Origin: Rhizobium sp. TH135
Lineage (GTDB): Bacteria > Pseudomonadota > Alphaproteobacteria > Rhizobiales > Rhizobiaceae
Assembly: GCF_002855515.1 (NCBI RefSeq)
Contig: NZ_PKRP01000007.1
Location: 62,001-126,000 of the forward strand
DNA length: 64,000 bases
Direction: 5' to 3'
Shown: one piece after another, positions 26,080 through 35,843 of the stretch
How positions within the stretch are numbered: position 1 is the first letter of the stretch
How the letters are laid out: each line of letters starts with the position of its first letter
Translations under genes and position numbers: made by a program
The notes under the pieces: generated by a model
Database searches by the model: none
Told to the model about the DNA's origin: nothing
What the model saw: the letters and a program-made list of their open reading frames with translations, nothing else

Positions 26080-27597
26080 TTAGTCTTCGCTACCCGCAAC
26101 CTGGGCCAGCACCTGCCCCTTGCCCCGCGCCCGAAGGAACATCGGAACGAAGAGCGCAATGGCTGCAAGCGCAAGCAGAATGGCAGCAATCGGCGATGTG
26201 ACGAGCACGGTTGCATCCCCCTGGCTGATAGACAGGGCACGACGCAACTGCTGCTCGGCCATGGGCCCGAGGATCAGGCCGACGATCACAGGCGCGATCG
26301 GATAGCCGAAGACACGCATGATATAACCCAGTACGCCGAAGGTCAGCAGAAGGCCAAGTTCGAACACCGACGGATTGGCGCCGATCGTGCCCAGTGTCGC
26401 GAAGACCAGGATGCCGGAATAGAGCCAGGGCTTCGGGATTGTCAGCAGACGGACCCACAGACCGATAAGCGGCAGGTTCAACACCAGCAGCATGAAGTTG
26501 GCGATCAGAAGCGAAGCAATCAGACCCCAGACCAGCTGTGGATTGGTCGCAAACAGAAGCGGTCCCGGCTGCAAGCCGAACTGCTGGAAGCCGGCAAGCA
26601 TGATCGCGGCAGTGGCCGTAGTCGGCAGACCGAGCGTCAGCAGCGGTACCAACGTGCCGGCAGCCGAGGCATTGTTTGCGGCTTCCGGACCGGCAACACC
26701 TTCGATGGCACCGTGACCGAATTCCTCGGGATGCTTCGAGAAATTCTTCTCTGCCGAATAGGACAGGAAGCTTGAGACATCAGCGCCGCCGGCCGGCATG
26801 GCCCCGATCGGGAACCCGATCGCCGTGCCGCGCAGCCATGGTTTCCACGAACGCTTCCAGTCGGATTTGTTCATCCAGAGCGAACCGCGGACCGCCTCGA
26901 CCTTTTCCGGAGCACGTGAGCCTTGTGCGGCCACATAAAGCGTCTCACCGATGGCGAACATAGCAACCGCGAGCGTGGTCACTTCAAGGCCGTCCAACAG
27001 ATCCGGCACGCCGAAGCTCAGACGGGTCTGACCGGTGAGCTGATCGATGCCGACGATCGAAAACGCAAGGCCGATGAAGAGGGCAGTGAGACCGCGCAAC
27101 GTAGAATCGCCAAAAGCGGCCGAGACAGTCACGAACGCGAGCACCATGAGCGCGAAATACTCACGCGGCCCGAAAGACAGCGCGAATTTGACGACAAACG
27201 GAGCAATGAAGGCAAGCGAGATCGTCGCCAGCAGACCCGCGACGAACGAGCCGATGGCGGCCGTGGCAAGTGCTGGTCCACCACGTCCGGCCCGGGCCAT
27301 CTTGTTGCCCTCGAGCGCCGTGACGATCGAGGCGCTTTCACCGGGTGTATTCAGCAGGATCGACGTCGTAGAGCCGCCATACATGCCGCCATAATAGATG
27401 CCGGCGAACATGATCAGCGAGCCGGCAGGATCGAGTTGGTAGGTAACCGGCAACAGCAGCGCCACGGTAAGCGCCGGACCGATACCCGGCAGGACGCCGA
27501 CGAGCGTGCCGAGCGTCACGCCGATCAGCGCGTAGAACAGGTTGACCGGCTGAGCGGCGATCGCCAGCCCCTGGAGAAGGAAATCAAACGTATTCAC
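26080..27597 (-). CDS. tctA: Tripartite tricarboxylate transporter large permease TctA
   Basis: This 505-residue, roughly twelve-span protein has family landmarks [63 protein letters not shown] and the duplicated late motif [33 protein letters not shown]. It begins at GTG 27597 after GAGGGGAACCCC. It is the last gene of tctCBA and forms the main channel. Confidence 0.93.
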   Translation of the reverse strand: MNTFDFLLQGLAIAAQPVNLFYALIGVTLGTLVGVLPGIGPALTVALLLPVTYQLDPAGSLIMFAGIYYGGMYGGSTTSILLNTPGESASIVTALEGNKMARAGRGGPALATAAIGSFVAGLLATISLAFIAPFVVKFALSFGPREYFALMVLAFVTVSAAFGDSTLRGLTALFIGLAFSIVGIDQLTGQTRLSFGVPDLLDGLEVTTLAVAMFAIGETLYVAAQGSRAPEKVEAVRGSLWMNKSDWKRSWKPWLRGTAIGFPIGAMPAGGADVSSFLSYSAEKNFSKHPEEFGHGAIEGVAGPEAANNASAAGTLVPLLTLGLPTTATAAIMLAGFQQFGLQPGPLLFATNPQLVWGLIASLLIANFMLLVLNLPLIGLWVRLLTIPKPWLYSGILVFATLGTIGANPSVFELGLLLTFGVLGYIMRVFGYPIAPVIVGLILGPMAEQQLRRALSISQGDATVLVTSPIAAILLALAAIALFVPMFLRARGKGQVLAQVAGSED

Positions 27598-27607
27598 GGG
27601 GTTCCCC

Positions 27608-28102
27608 TCAGAAGAACAGCCGCTCGAGTGGACCCGCCGGCAAGGACAGTTGCAGGAAGCGCGCGAAAATGATCCACACGACGAAGGAGAGTGCGATGCC
27701 CGCAGGCAGCGAAATCCAGAACTTTCTCTTGCCGAATCCGGCAGCGGTCATGGCAAACAGAATACCGGTGGCAATCGAGAAACCGGCAGTCTTCAAAAGC
27801 AGCATCTGCGCGGCAAGTCCCGCGACGATGAACAAAACGGGGGAAAGCTCCTGGTGCTCCCGCTCAGGAAAATCGCGGCGCAGCGCAGCGAAGACCGTCC
27901 AGATGCCCAGTCCGATCAGACCGATGGCGATGCCTTTCGGCACGGTTGCGGGACCAATACCGGAATAGAGGTTTCCGCCTTGCAGACGTGCGACATCGTA
28001 GAAGATCAGGCCGGCAATCGCGAACATCACCACCGCGATGGCCAGCGCCGCCCAATCAGGGCGGCGCGTGCGTTGTCCGGAAGAATGCTCTTCCATGCTC
28101 AT
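27608..28102 (-). CDS. tctB: Tripartite tricarboxylate transporter small permease TctB
   Basis: This 164-residue protein has four hydrophobic segments and the TctB-type opening [46 protein letters not shown]. It overlaps the tctC stop by 4 bp and lies 10 bp before tctA. It assists TctA in the inner membrane. Confidence 0.9.
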   Translation of the reverse strand: MSMEEHSSGQRTRRPDWAALAIAVVMFAIAGLIFYDVARLQGGNLYSGIGPATVPKGIAIGLIGLGIWTVFAALRRDFPEREHQELSPVLFIVAGLAAQMLLLKTAGFSIATGILFAMTAAGFGKRKFWISLPAGIALSFVVWIIFARFLQLSLPAGPLERLFF

Positions 28103-29043
28103 TTCACGAGACCGATGTCTTTGAGGATGGCTTCGGTGGCAGCGATATCCTTGGCGAGCTGCTCTTCGAAGGCCGCACCGACGAGATAGGTGTCCTGCCA
28201 GTTCTTGGTCTTCAGCGTTTCCTGCCAGCCGGCAGACTTCGCGAGCTTTTCGACGTCAGCCGTAACAGCAGCCTTCTGTTCGTCGGTCAGGCCTGGAGCA
28301 GCAGCAACCATGCGCCAGTTCTGCAGCACAACGTCAAGACCGCTTTCCTTCAGCGTCGGGGCATCTGCACCGGCGATGCGTTCGGCGCTGGAGACGGCGA
28401 GCAGACGCAGCGTGCCGGCAGCAACCTGTGCCTGGAATTCGCCATAGCTGGAGATGCCGACAGTGACCTGGCCACCGAGGATGGCTGCAAGTGCTTCACC
28501 ACCACCAGAATAGGCGATGTAATTGATCTTGGTCGGATCAACGCCAGCAGCCTTGGCGATTAGACCAGCGCCGATATGGTCGGTGCCGCCTGCCGAGCCA
28601 CCAGCCCAGGAAACAGAACCCGGATCAGCCTTCAGCTTTTCGACGAGCTGGCCGATGTTCTGGATCTCGGAATTGGCAGGAACGACGATGGCTTCGTATT
28701 CACCGGTCAGGCGTGCGATTGGCGTGACGTCAGCCAGGGTCACCGGCGACTGGTTGGTGAGGATAGCGCCAACCATGACGTAGCCGCCGACGATCAGGGC
28801 GTTCGGATTGCCCTTCTGCTGGCTGGCGAACTGGGCGAGACCGATGGTGCCACCGGCGCCCGGTACGTTCACGACCTGAACATTGCCGGAAATGCCTTCA
28901 GACTGCATCACGGCCTGCAGCGAGCGGGCCGTCTGGTCCCAGCCGCCGCCAGGCGCTGCCGGAGCCATGATCGTGTAGTCGGCAGCAACGGCCGGAAGGG
29001 CCAGGGCGCCTGCGAGAAAAGATGCCAGGAAAAAGTGCTTCAA
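28099..29043 (-). CDS. tctC: Tripartite tricarboxylate transporter periplasmic receptor TctC (Bug family)
   Basis: This 314-residue protein has a signal peptide (MKHFFLASFLAGALALPAVAA). Its Bug-family ligand region includes APGGGWDQTARSLQAVMQSEGI, VNVPGAGGTIGLAQFASQQKG, SVSWAGGSAGGTDHIGAGLIAKAAGVDPTKINYIAYSGGGEALAAILGGQVTVGISS. It binds a carboxylate such as citrate or a related acid. It is the first gene of tctCBA. No tctDE two-component genes are adjacent. Confidence 0.92.
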   Translation of the reverse strand: MKHFFLASFLAGALALPAVAADYTIMAPAAPGGGWDQTARSLQAVMQSEGISGNVQVVNVPGAGGTIGLAQFASQQKGNPNALIVGGYVMVGAILTNQSPVTLADVTPIARLTGEYEAIVVPANSEIQNIGQLVEKLKADPGSVSWAGGSAGGTDHIGAGLIAKAAGVDPTKINYIAYSGGGEALAAILGGQVTVGISSYGEFQAQVAAGTLRLLAVSSAERIAGADAPTLKESGLDVVLQNWRMVAAAPGLTDEQKAAVTADVEKLAKSAGWQETLKTKNWQDTYLVGAAFEEQLAKDIAATEAILKDIGLVK

Positions 29044-29210
29044 GATAGTCCTCCACCATCAACGCGGCTCTTGCCGCTTTCAACTGATCTGTGGGGAGAA
29101 TGCGGGTGCCCGCCATACGGCGCGAACCGTTCCAGGCAATGCCTGCTCCTCCCATGTCCCATCTGCCCCGCCTCCACGGGACGATGTGACCATAGGCCTA
29201 ACAGCATAAC

Positions 29211-29239
29211 CTGTCACGCACCTGTCACCGCCGTGACAG
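29211..29239. promoter_or_regulatory. CTGTCAC repeat cluster upstream of tctC
   Basis: CTGTCAC at 29211-29217 is repeated at 29222-29228 and inverted as GTGACAG at 29233-29239. The last two form the perfect inverted repeat CTGTCACCGCCGTGACAG. It could be an activator/repressor site for the tct operon about 170 bp downstream, or a terminator hairpin for the exonuclease gene that ends at 29278. Confidence 0.45.
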
Positions 29240-29277
29240 ACATGCTGGAGAACCCGGCGATAGAGTAAAGCGAGAGC

Positions 29278-31353
29278 TCAAGAGGCCTGCACCTGATGGT
29301 CGTTCAGATCACGAACGAGCCGCTGATGCGTGCGCACGCTGGAGAGCACCTCGCCGAACCGCACGAGGCCCTGGCCTGCGAGCATGTCCTTGAGCTTGAT
29401 GAAGACGTCAGCCGTGGCGATCGCATCACCCAATGCGGTGTGCCTGTCCGCCTCCTCGATATGCACGCCCAACCGCGTCGCAAGCGCATCGAGCGTATGA
29501 GTTTCTGCTCTCCCGAAGGCAGTCGCCGAGACAAGCACCGTATCGAGAATGGGATGCAGGAACCGCAGCCCCACCTCCTTCTCGCGCCGATACAGAAACT
29601 CCATGTCGAAGGGCGCATTGTGCGCCACGAGCACTGCGCCCTCGGCGAAACGATGGAATTGGCGCACGGCCTCCTGGACGCTCACGGCATCGGCGACCAT
29701 CGCATCGCTGACACCGTGGATTGCCGTGGCAGAGGCCGGGATCGGACGTCCCGGATTGACCAGCAGGTTGAAAACCTCGCTCTTCACCCGCTTGCCGTTG
29801 ACGATCCGCACAGCCGCGATCTGCACGATCTCGTCGCCTTGCTCGGGCAGAAGCCCCGTGGTCTCGGTATCGAAGACGACATAGGTCAGCGCATCGAGAC
29901 GGGCGTCGGAGATCTTGTCGTAATGCATCCGGGACAGAAGGTCGAAATCATAGACAACGTGGCGAGACAGGTCCGCTCCCACGGGCCGAAGGCGCTCGAT
30001 CGGGCGCAACCGCGTCAGGATAGCCGGACGGTCACCGGCAAAACCGACCAAAAGTGTGTTGCCATGCGCACGAAGGATCGTCTCGCATGTCACGCCGCCC
30101 TCAAAGACAGGTTCCCCGAGCCAGCCCTGCAGCGCCTCCTGCGTGATCGATCCGCCGGACCACGAGACGGCGAGCTCAGCCGCATCACCGACGGCCGAGA
30201 TCGCCAACCGGAATTGCCCAGCGGACGTCGTGCCGTTTACCCGCGATGCAATATGTCCCAGAAGGCTCACGATGTCGAAGGCATTGCAGCGGACGGCAAC
30301 CTCGTCTGCGTCAATCTCGAGCGACAATCCGAGCCCCTCCAACTCGCGCCGCAACTGGCTGCCAAGCTCGCGCGCATCGGTGGGTGCCATCGGCCAGCCA
30401 TCGGAACGACAGCTCTCGAAGCGACCTTCGAGCGCATCCAGCATCGTGTCGAGCGCCTCGATCTGCGGGCGGATATCACCATCTTGGCGCGGCCCACCTG
30501 ACTGCTCCGCAGCACGTCGCCGGAGCTCCGAGACGGCCGGGCGAATTTGCAGGAAGACGTCCCCCAGAAGCACATCCCGCCTCCCGTAGGCAGCGACCTC
30601 GGTGGTGACATCGCGCAAGGTCATCACATAGGCCCCGCCATCGCCGCCATTGTCACTCGCAAGCCGCATGCGGCCAGCAAGTCGGCGCTCGCCACAAGGG
30701 CTGAGACAGATGAACTCCACGACGGCATCGGGATCCGCACTCTCCATGAGTCTGTGATGTGCATCCCGGATCGGGCCTTCGCTCAGATAGTCGAAGACGT
30801 TGCGGTCGAGACAGACGGGTCGCTGCGAACCGGCAAGGAACTGTTTCGCCACGCCGTTGTAGAACACCAGGTGATGGCGACCGGTGCAGAGCAGAACCGC
30901 GGGCGGCACATCGGCAAGCAACTGCTCGAGCTTGTTCTTGTCCGCGGCAAGGCGCGATGTCTCGCGCTGGACGGACTCTGCAAGGGCACCGCGGGTCTGG
31001 GCAAGCGTCGCGGCTGTTGCCGAGGCTGCGGCTGCGAGATCCCCGAGATAGCGCGCGTCATCTGTCGGGAGCTCGTGAGCGACATCTGCATGCGCCCGGG
31101 CACGCATGGCAGATGCAACCTTGTCTATGGGGCGGGCGACATGCGTATCGAAGAGAAACCAGATCCAGGTGATGAGTGCCAGGATCAGGAAACCGGCAGC
31201 GATCGCCCCTTGCATGAAGGCGTCAAACATATCGGGGCTGCCTTCGCGGTGGTAACCGAACCACAGCCCAACCGCGAGCGCCGCAACAGCGCCGGCAGCC
31301 AGTGCTACGAAGAACAGAAGGATGCGTGCGCGCAGCCCGATCTTGATCAGCAT
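29278..31353 (-). CDS. Membrane sensor-like protein fused to a DnaQ-type 3'-5' exonuclease
   Basis: This 691-residue fusion has two N-terminal membrane segments (ILLFFVALAAGAVAALAVGLWFG and AIAAGFLILALITWIWFLF). A HAMP-like linker follows (HVARPIDKVASAMRARAHADVAHELP), then a PAS-like domain (LEQLLADVPPAVLLCTGRHHLVFYNGVAKQFLAG...YVMTLRDVT). A middle region resembles a histidine-kinase scaffold but I see no H-box. The C-terminal DEDDh exonuclease has ExoI VFDTETTGL, ExoII HNAPFDMEFL and ExoIII HTALGDAIATADVF. It ends an operon with a sodium/solute symporter and a DUF294 protein, an association seen in other bacteria. The signal sensed and the nucleic acid cut are unknown. Confidence 0.85.
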   Translation of the reverse strand: MLIKIGLRARILLFFVALAAGAVAALAVGLWFGYHREGSPDMFDAFMQGAIAAGFLILALITWIWFLFDTHVARPIDKVASAMRARAHADVAHELPTDDARYLGDLAAAASATAATLAQTRGALAESVQRETSRLAADKNKLEQLLADVPPAVLLCTGRHHLVFYNGVAKQFLAGSQRPVCLDRNVFDYLSEGPIRDAHHRLMESADPDAVVEFICLSPCGERRLAGRMRLASDNGGDGGAYVMTLRDVTTEVAAYGRRDVLLGDVFLQIRPAVSELRRRAAEQSGGPRQDGDIRPQIEALDTMLDALEGRFESCRSDGWPMAPTDARELGSQLRRELEGLGLSLEIDADEVAVRCNAFDIVSLLGHIASRVNGTTSAGQFRLAISAVGDAAELAVSWSGGSITQEALQGWLGEPVFEGGVTCETILRAHGNTLLVGFAGDRPAILTRLRPIERLRPVGADLSRHVVYDFDLLSRMHYDKISDARLDALTYVVFDTETTGLLPEQGDEIVQIAAVRIVNGKRVKSEVFNLLVNPGRPIPASATAIHGVSDAMVADAVSVQEAVRQFHRFAEGAVLVAHNAPFDMEFLYRREKEVGLRFLHPILDTVLVSATAFGRAETHTLDALATRLGVHIEEADRHTALGDAIATADVFIKLKDMLAGQGLVRFGEVLSSVRTHQRLVRDLNDHQVQAS

Positions 31354-31357
31354 ATCC

Positions 31358-31879
31358 TCACCTTGTCGTACACGCGATCTTCATCGCCGCGTCCTCAGCA
31401 TCGAGCTTGACCCAGTCGGCGCCAACCAGACTTCCGTCGTCGGCGATGCTGACATTGGTATCGACCAGATCCGCCCGCTGCATGTTCGGGCAGTCGTAGA
31501 CCACCTTCACCGGCTTGACCGGCTGCCAGCGCGCCAGGAGCAGGATATCGACCATGACGAGACCCGGCTGGTTCGGATGACGTCTCGCGGTCTTCATGTC
31601 GACCGCGCTGAAGCGGGTGGTGACGGGCTCGATATACGACCATGGACGCCAGAAGGCCGTCTGCGAATTCTTCCAGGACACCTCGATACCCGGCAGCGCA
31701 AGATTCATCCGGTCGAACCAGCTGTATTCGCTCCAGATCGAGTACCCCAGCATTCCGAGACCAGCCATCGTTGGGACGATCCATTTCGGCAGCAACCCAC
31801 GGCTCAACCAGCGCAGCAACATCGCGACACCGGCCAGAGCAACACCGGCGACGACCGCAGCGATCAACTCAAACAGCAT
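31358..31879 (-). CDS. Hypothetical membrane protein in the symporter operon, 173 residues
   Basis: I do not recognise the family. Two hydrophobic segments form the N-terminus (LFELIAAVVAGVALAGVAMLLRWL and WIVPTMAGLGMLGYSIW). The remaining 120 residues are predicted soluble, with MVDILLLARWQPVKPVKVVYDCPNMQRADLVD and a second cysteine near the end (KIACTTR). ATG 31879 has AGGAATG upstream. It sits between the DUF294 gene (11 bp) and the exonuclease fusion (4 bp), so it is clearly in the operon. Confidence 0.75.
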   Translation of the reverse strand: MLFELIAAVVAGVALAGVAMLLRWLSRGLLPKWIVPTMAGLGMLGYSIWSEYSWFDRMNLALPGIEVSWKNSQTAFWRPWSYIEPVTTRFSAVDMKTARRHPNQPGLVMVDILLLARWQPVKPVKVVYDCPNMQRADLVDTNVSIADDGSLVGADWVKLDAEDAAMKIACTTR

Positions 31880-31890
31880 TCTTCATTCCT

Positions 31891-33717
31891 TCAGACGGGC
31901 GCCCGACCGCCATTGGCGAGCGCCGATTGCATGGTGCGCACGACGACAAAGGCGTCGCGCAAATGGGACCGTTCGAAGTCTCCGAAATCATACGGTGCGA
32001 GGAAGTTATCCGGCTTTCGACCGTCCCGCACCTGCCTCACCTGATTACGCAGCCGCATATCGGCGATCAGGTCGTAAGCCGCGATCAGATCGCGTGCACC
32101 GGCGCCGGAAATGATGCCCGCCTCCTCGGCAGCCAGCAGCCGCGCGCGCGTGTTGACCGGTGAAAGCCGTCCCATCAGGGCATAGACCCGCCCGAGGTCG
32201 ACCACGGGAACCACGCCGTTGTGCTTCATGTCGATCTGGTTGCGATGCTCGCCACTGCGGATGGTGGCAAAGCCGCGAAGAAGCCCCAGAGGCGGAGCAT
32301 GCTTCAGCGAATTGCTGATCATATGAGCCGTGAAGATCGAGTTGCGGCTCGCCTCTTCAAGGATCTCGGCCTGGAGATCCTGATAGAGCGAAGAGGCACC
32401 GCAGATCGGCCTGAGGTCGAACATCACGCTGGCCAGCATCTGCGCCGTCGGATCCGCCTTGTAGATCCAGTCCCGGAAATAGCTGCGCCAGACGGAAACC
32501 GGCTGGCACCAGCGCGGATTGGTCGCCATCATGTCGCCCGGGCAGTAGAAATAGCCGCAGATGTCGAGGCCCCGGCTCACCTTCGCGGCGAGCTGCTGGA
32601 ACCAGGGCATCTCCTCCGGCTCCACCCCATCTTCGATGAAGATGCAGTTATCCTGATCGCTGACGCTGCTCTGCTCCTGCCGTCCCTGGCTGCCGCAGGC
32701 AAGCCAGACATAGGGCACCGGCGGCGGCCCAAGCTCACGCTCGGCGAGCATGATCAAGCGGCGGGTCACGCTGTCGGCGATGTCGGTGATGAGGCGGGTG
32801 ACGACCTCATGGGCATTGTTGCTACCGACGAGCTGCACGAGCAATTGCGGTATGCGCGCCGTGATCGCGCGCATATCCTCCGCCCGTTCGGCCGAGGCGA
32901 TGTCACGGATCAACTGCGCCGAGCTGATTGCGTGGAAGCGAATGAGATCCGTCTGGGTGATCATCCCTACCAGCCTGTCGCCTTCAACGACCGGAAGATG
33001 ACCGACACGGCGTTCCAGCATCAGATGCAGGATGTCAGAGCCCAGAGCCTCGCCTGGCAGCCCGACCGGATCCGGCGTCATCACCGCAGAAACCGGGGTC
33101 GTATCGGGGTTCAAGCCCTCCGCAAGCACGCGCCCTGTCAGGTCGCGGGTCGTGAGGATACCGAGAAAGCGCCCGGCGTCGACGACACCGAGACTGGAGA
33201 CGTGCCGTTCACGCATAAGGGTGGCGGCAGAACGGACCGTATCGGATGGGGCACAAACGATCGGAGGTCGCGACATGAGTTCGCTGACCTTCTGGATCGC
33301 CATATCGCCGCGCCGGGTATCGGCAAAACGCCCGCGGGTGAAGAAGCGGGAAAAGACCGCCTGCTCCTGCATCAACCGATGGAACTCGTCCTTCGGCAAC
33401 ATGAGCAGAGTGCAGTCGGAGCGGGCAATTGCAGTGGTCGCTGCAAAACCGTCGGACAACAGGCCGCGTTCGCCGAAGGAGTTTCGAGCGGCAAGTTCGG
33501 AGACCACCGTGCTGGCGGCATCGAGGATCTCTACGGCACCATCCATGATGAGATAGATGCCCGGCAATACGTTGCCGCGATGATAGATTTCGGATCCTGC
33601 GGAAAAGGTAAGGGGTGCGAACCGGGTGGATACCCGCTCGATTTCGTCTCTCGGAAGACTGTCATACGGATGGACGGTCTCGAGAAACATCAGCACGTCG
33701 GATTGTGCCTGTGACAT
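31891..33717 (-). CDS. cNMP-binding / CBS / DUF294 nucleotidyltransferase-like protein
   Basis: This protein of about 608 residues carries four modules in order. First is a cyclic-nucleotide-binding-like barrel (RFAPLTFSAGSEIYHRGNVLPGIYLIMDGAVEILD, RNSFGERGLLSD). Next is a pair of CBS domains (MSRPPIVCAPSDTVRSAATLMRERHVSSLGVV and AVMTPDPVGLPGEALGSDILHLMLERRVGHLPVVEGDRLVGMITQTDLIRF). A DUF294 nucleotidyltransferase core follows (CGSQGRQEQSSVSDQDNCIFIED, with the GS...D-x-D pattern), then a DUF294 C-terminal helical domain. GlnD-like enzymes use this core to transfer nucleotides to proteins. ATG 33717 follows GAGGGCAAACAGG. It is found with VC_2705-type symporters in other genomes, so regulation of the symporter is likely. 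Confidence 0.87.
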   Translation of the reverse strand: MSQAQSDVLMFLETVHPYDSLPRDEIERVSTRFAPLTFSAGSEIYHRGNVLPGIYLIMDGAVEILDAASTVVSELAARNSFGERGLLSDGFAATTAIARSDCTLLMLPKDEFHRLMQEQAVFSRFFTRGRFADTRRGDMAIQKVSELMSRPPIVCAPSDTVRSAATLMRERHVSSLGVVDAGRFLGILTTRDLTGRVLAEGLNPDTTPVSAVMTPDPVGLPGEALGSDILHLMLERRVGHLPVVEGDRLVGMITQTDLIRFHAISSAQLIRDIASAERAEDMRAITARIPQLLVQLVGSNNAHEVVTRLITDIADSVTRRLIMLAERELGPPPVPYVWLACGSQGRQEQSSVSDQDNCIFIEDGVEPEEMPWFQQLAAKVSRGLDICGYFYCPGDMMATNPRWCQPVSVWRSYFRDWIYKADPTAQMLASVMFDLRPICGASSLYQDLQAEILEEASRNSIFTAHMISNSLKHAPPLGLLRGFATIRSGEHRNQIDMKHNGVVPVVDLGRVYALMGRLSPVNTRARLLAAEEAGIISGAGARDLIAAYDLIADMRLRNQVRQVRDGRKPDNFLAPYDFGDFERSHLRDAFVVVRTMQSALANGGRAPV

Positions 33718-33803
33718 CCTGTTTGCCCTCATTTGGCGCTATCGAGCCGCGAATGACTGAGGGACAGGAGGGGCGACACGGCCGCCCCTCCCGATTGTCT
33801 CTA

Positions 33804-35570
33804 TCAGTGACCGGTCGCCTGACCCGCACCGCGCGGAACGCGGATGGATTCGACGAGATCCTGGACATGCTTCGGCGGAGCCTGGGTCATCATCGACACG
33901 ATATAGGCCGTGGCGAAGTTGAGTACTGCACCGATCGGGCCGAACGCCGTCGGCGGGATGCCGAAGATGTAGTTGGCCGGAACGTTTTCGACCATGTTGG
34001 TACCTGCGATGAAGAACCAGCCCAGATAGGTGAACAGGTACAAGCAGGTAACGACGAGGCCGACGATCATGCCGAGCGTGGCACCGACCGAGTTGATGCG
34101 CTTCGAGAAGATGCCCATCATCAGAGCCGGGAAGATCGTTGCAGCGGCAAGACCGAAAGCGAGTGCGACGGTCTGAGCGGCGAAGCCCGGAGGGTTGATC
34201 CCCAAGAGCGTTGCGACCAGGATCGCGCCTGCCATCGAGATACGAGCGGCCATGAGCTCGCCCTTTTCAGAGATGTCCGGCTTCAGGAAGTCCTTGATCA
34301 GATCGTGGCTGATTGCAGACGAGATCGCAAGCAACAGACCAGCTGCAGTCGACAGAGCGGCTGCGAGACCACCGGCAGCGATGAGGCCGATTACCCAGCC
34401 CGGAAGCTGTGCGATTTCCGGATTGGCGAGAACGAGGATGTCGTTGTTGATCGTCAGCTCGTTGCCCGTCCAGCCGCGCTGCGTGGCGGTTTCGGTGAAG
34501 CCTGCGGCAGCATCGTTGTAATACTGAATGCGGCCATCGCCATTCTTGTCTTCGAACTTCAGAAGGCCTGTGACTTCCCAGTTGCGCATCCAGTCAGGAC
34601 GCTCTTCGTAGAGAACCGCTTCCTGCTGCGAGCCATTGGGATAGATGGTGTCGATGATGTTCAGGCGTGCCATGGCGCCAACAGCCGGAGCCGTCAGATA
34701 GAGCAACGCGATGAAAATCAGCGCCCAACCAGCCGACCAACGAGCATCCGCGACCTTGGGAACGGTGAAGAAGCGAATGATAACGTGCGGCAGACCTGCC
34801 GTACCGATCATCAGCGACAACGTGAACAGGGTCATATTCAGCATGGAGCCCTGAGCGGTGTAGGCATTGAAGCCAAGGTCGGTGACAACCTGGTCAAGCT
34901 TCTGCAGGAGCGGCAGTGCAGATTCCGTGTGCGTGCCAAAGAGGCCGAACCACGGGATCGGGTTGCCGGTCAGCTGCAGCGAGATGAAGATCGCCGGGAT
35001 GGTGTAGGCGATAATCAGAACGATGTACTGGGCGACCTGCGTGTAGGTGATCCCCTTCATACCGCCGAGAACCGCGTAGCAGAAGACGACGGCAGCAGCG
35101 ATCCAGAGACCGGTCGAGACCTCGACTTCGAGGAAGCGCGAGAAGGCGACGCCGGCACCGGTCATCTGGCCGATGACGTAAGTCACCGAGATGATGATCA
35201 GGCAGACGACAGCCGTCAGGCGAGCACCCTGGCTGTAGAAGCGGTCACCGATGAACTGCGGGACGGTGTATTTGCCGAACTTGCGCAGGTAGGGAGCAAG
35301 CAGGAGCGCGAGCAGCACGTAGCCGCCGGTCCAGCCCATGAGGTAGGTGGAGTTGCCGTAGCCGACAGTGGCAATCAGGCCGGCCATCGAGATGAAGGAA
35401 GCCGCAGACATCCAGTCGGCTGCGGTCGCCATGCCGTTCATGACCGGGTTAACGCCACGGTTGGCGGCGTAGAACTCGGCCGTGGTTCCAGCACGCGCCC
35501 AGATGGCGATGCCGATGTAGAGCGCGAAGGACGCGCCTACGATAATCAGATTGAGTGTATACTGATCCAT
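33804..35570 (-). CDS. Sodium/solute symporter large subunit, VC_2705 subfamily (ActP-like)
   Basis: This 588-residue SSS-family transporter has about thirteen membrane spans. Landmarks are TTAEFYAANRGVNPVMNGMATAADWMSAASFISMAGLI, YVLLALLLAPYLRKFGKYTVPQFIGDRFYS and AAGGLAAALSTAAGLLLAISSAISHDL. A predicted external loop contains DKNGDGRIQYYND, resembling a calcium-binding EF-hand loop; I recall similar loops elsewhere in the subfamily. Acetate, pyruvate or another monocarboxylate is a plausible substrate by relation to ActP, but unproven. The small-subunit gene lies 12 bp upstream. Confidence 0.92.
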   Translation of the reverse strand: MDQYTLNLIIVGASFALYIGIAIWARAGTTAEFYAANRGVNPVMNGMATAADWMSAASFISMAGLIATVGYGNSTYLMGWTGGYVLLALLLAPYLRKFGKYTVPQFIGDRFYSQGARLTAVVCLIIISVTYVIGQMTGAGVAFSRFLEVEVSTGLWIAAAVVFCYAVLGGMKGITYTQVAQYIVLIIAYTIPAIFISLQLTGNPIPWFGLFGTHTESALPLLQKLDQVVTDLGFNAYTAQGSMLNMTLFTLSLMIGTAGLPHVIIRFFTVPKVADARWSAGWALIFIALLYLTAPAVGAMARLNIIDTIYPNGSQQEAVLYEERPDWMRNWEVTGLLKFEDKNGDGRIQYYNDAAAGFTETATQRGWTGNELTINNDILVLANPEIAQLPGWVIGLIAAGGLAAALSTAAGLLLAISSAISHDLIKDFLKPDISEKGELMAARISMAGAILVATLLGINPPGFAAQTVALAFGLAAATIFPALMMGIFSKRINSVGATLGMIVGLVVTCLYLFTYLGWFFIAGTNMVENVPANYIFGIPPTAFGPIGAVLNFATAYIVSMMTQAPPKHVQDLVESIRVPRGAGQATGH

Positions 35571-35582
35571 TGTGGGTCCGCC

Positions 35583-35843
35583 TTACTGCTCGTCGACGCC
35601 GAATTCACGGTCGATCTTGTTCATGTAAACCGAGTAGCCGAAAATCAGGATGATGAAGACCACGATCGAGCCTTGCTGGGCGAACCAGAAGCCAAGATCA
35701 CTTCCACCGACGGCAATACCCGACAGAGCGGGGCGAAGCAGGATGCCGAATCCGTAGGATACGACGGCCCAGATCGCCAGGCAGATGTAGATGACGCGAA
35801 CGTTTGCAGACCAGTAAGCGTTAGACGAAGATTTATCCGTCAC
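35583..35843 (-). CDS. Sodium/solute symporter small subunit (DUF4212)
   Basis: This 86-residue protein has two membrane spans (VIYICLAIWAVVSYGFGILL and FWFAQQGSIVVFIILIFGYSVYM) and the charged tail NKIDREFGVDEQ. This is the pattern of the small subunit always found beside VC_2705-type symporters. GTG 35843 is chosen because GGGAGGAGT precedes it and the family length is about 85-90; upstream extension has no support. It is the first gene of the five-gene operon. Confidence 0.9.
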   Translation of the reverse strand: MTDKSSSNAYWSANVRVIYICLAIWAVVSYGFGILLRPALSGIAVGGSDLGFWFAQQGSIVVFIILIFGYSVYMNKIDREFGVDEQ

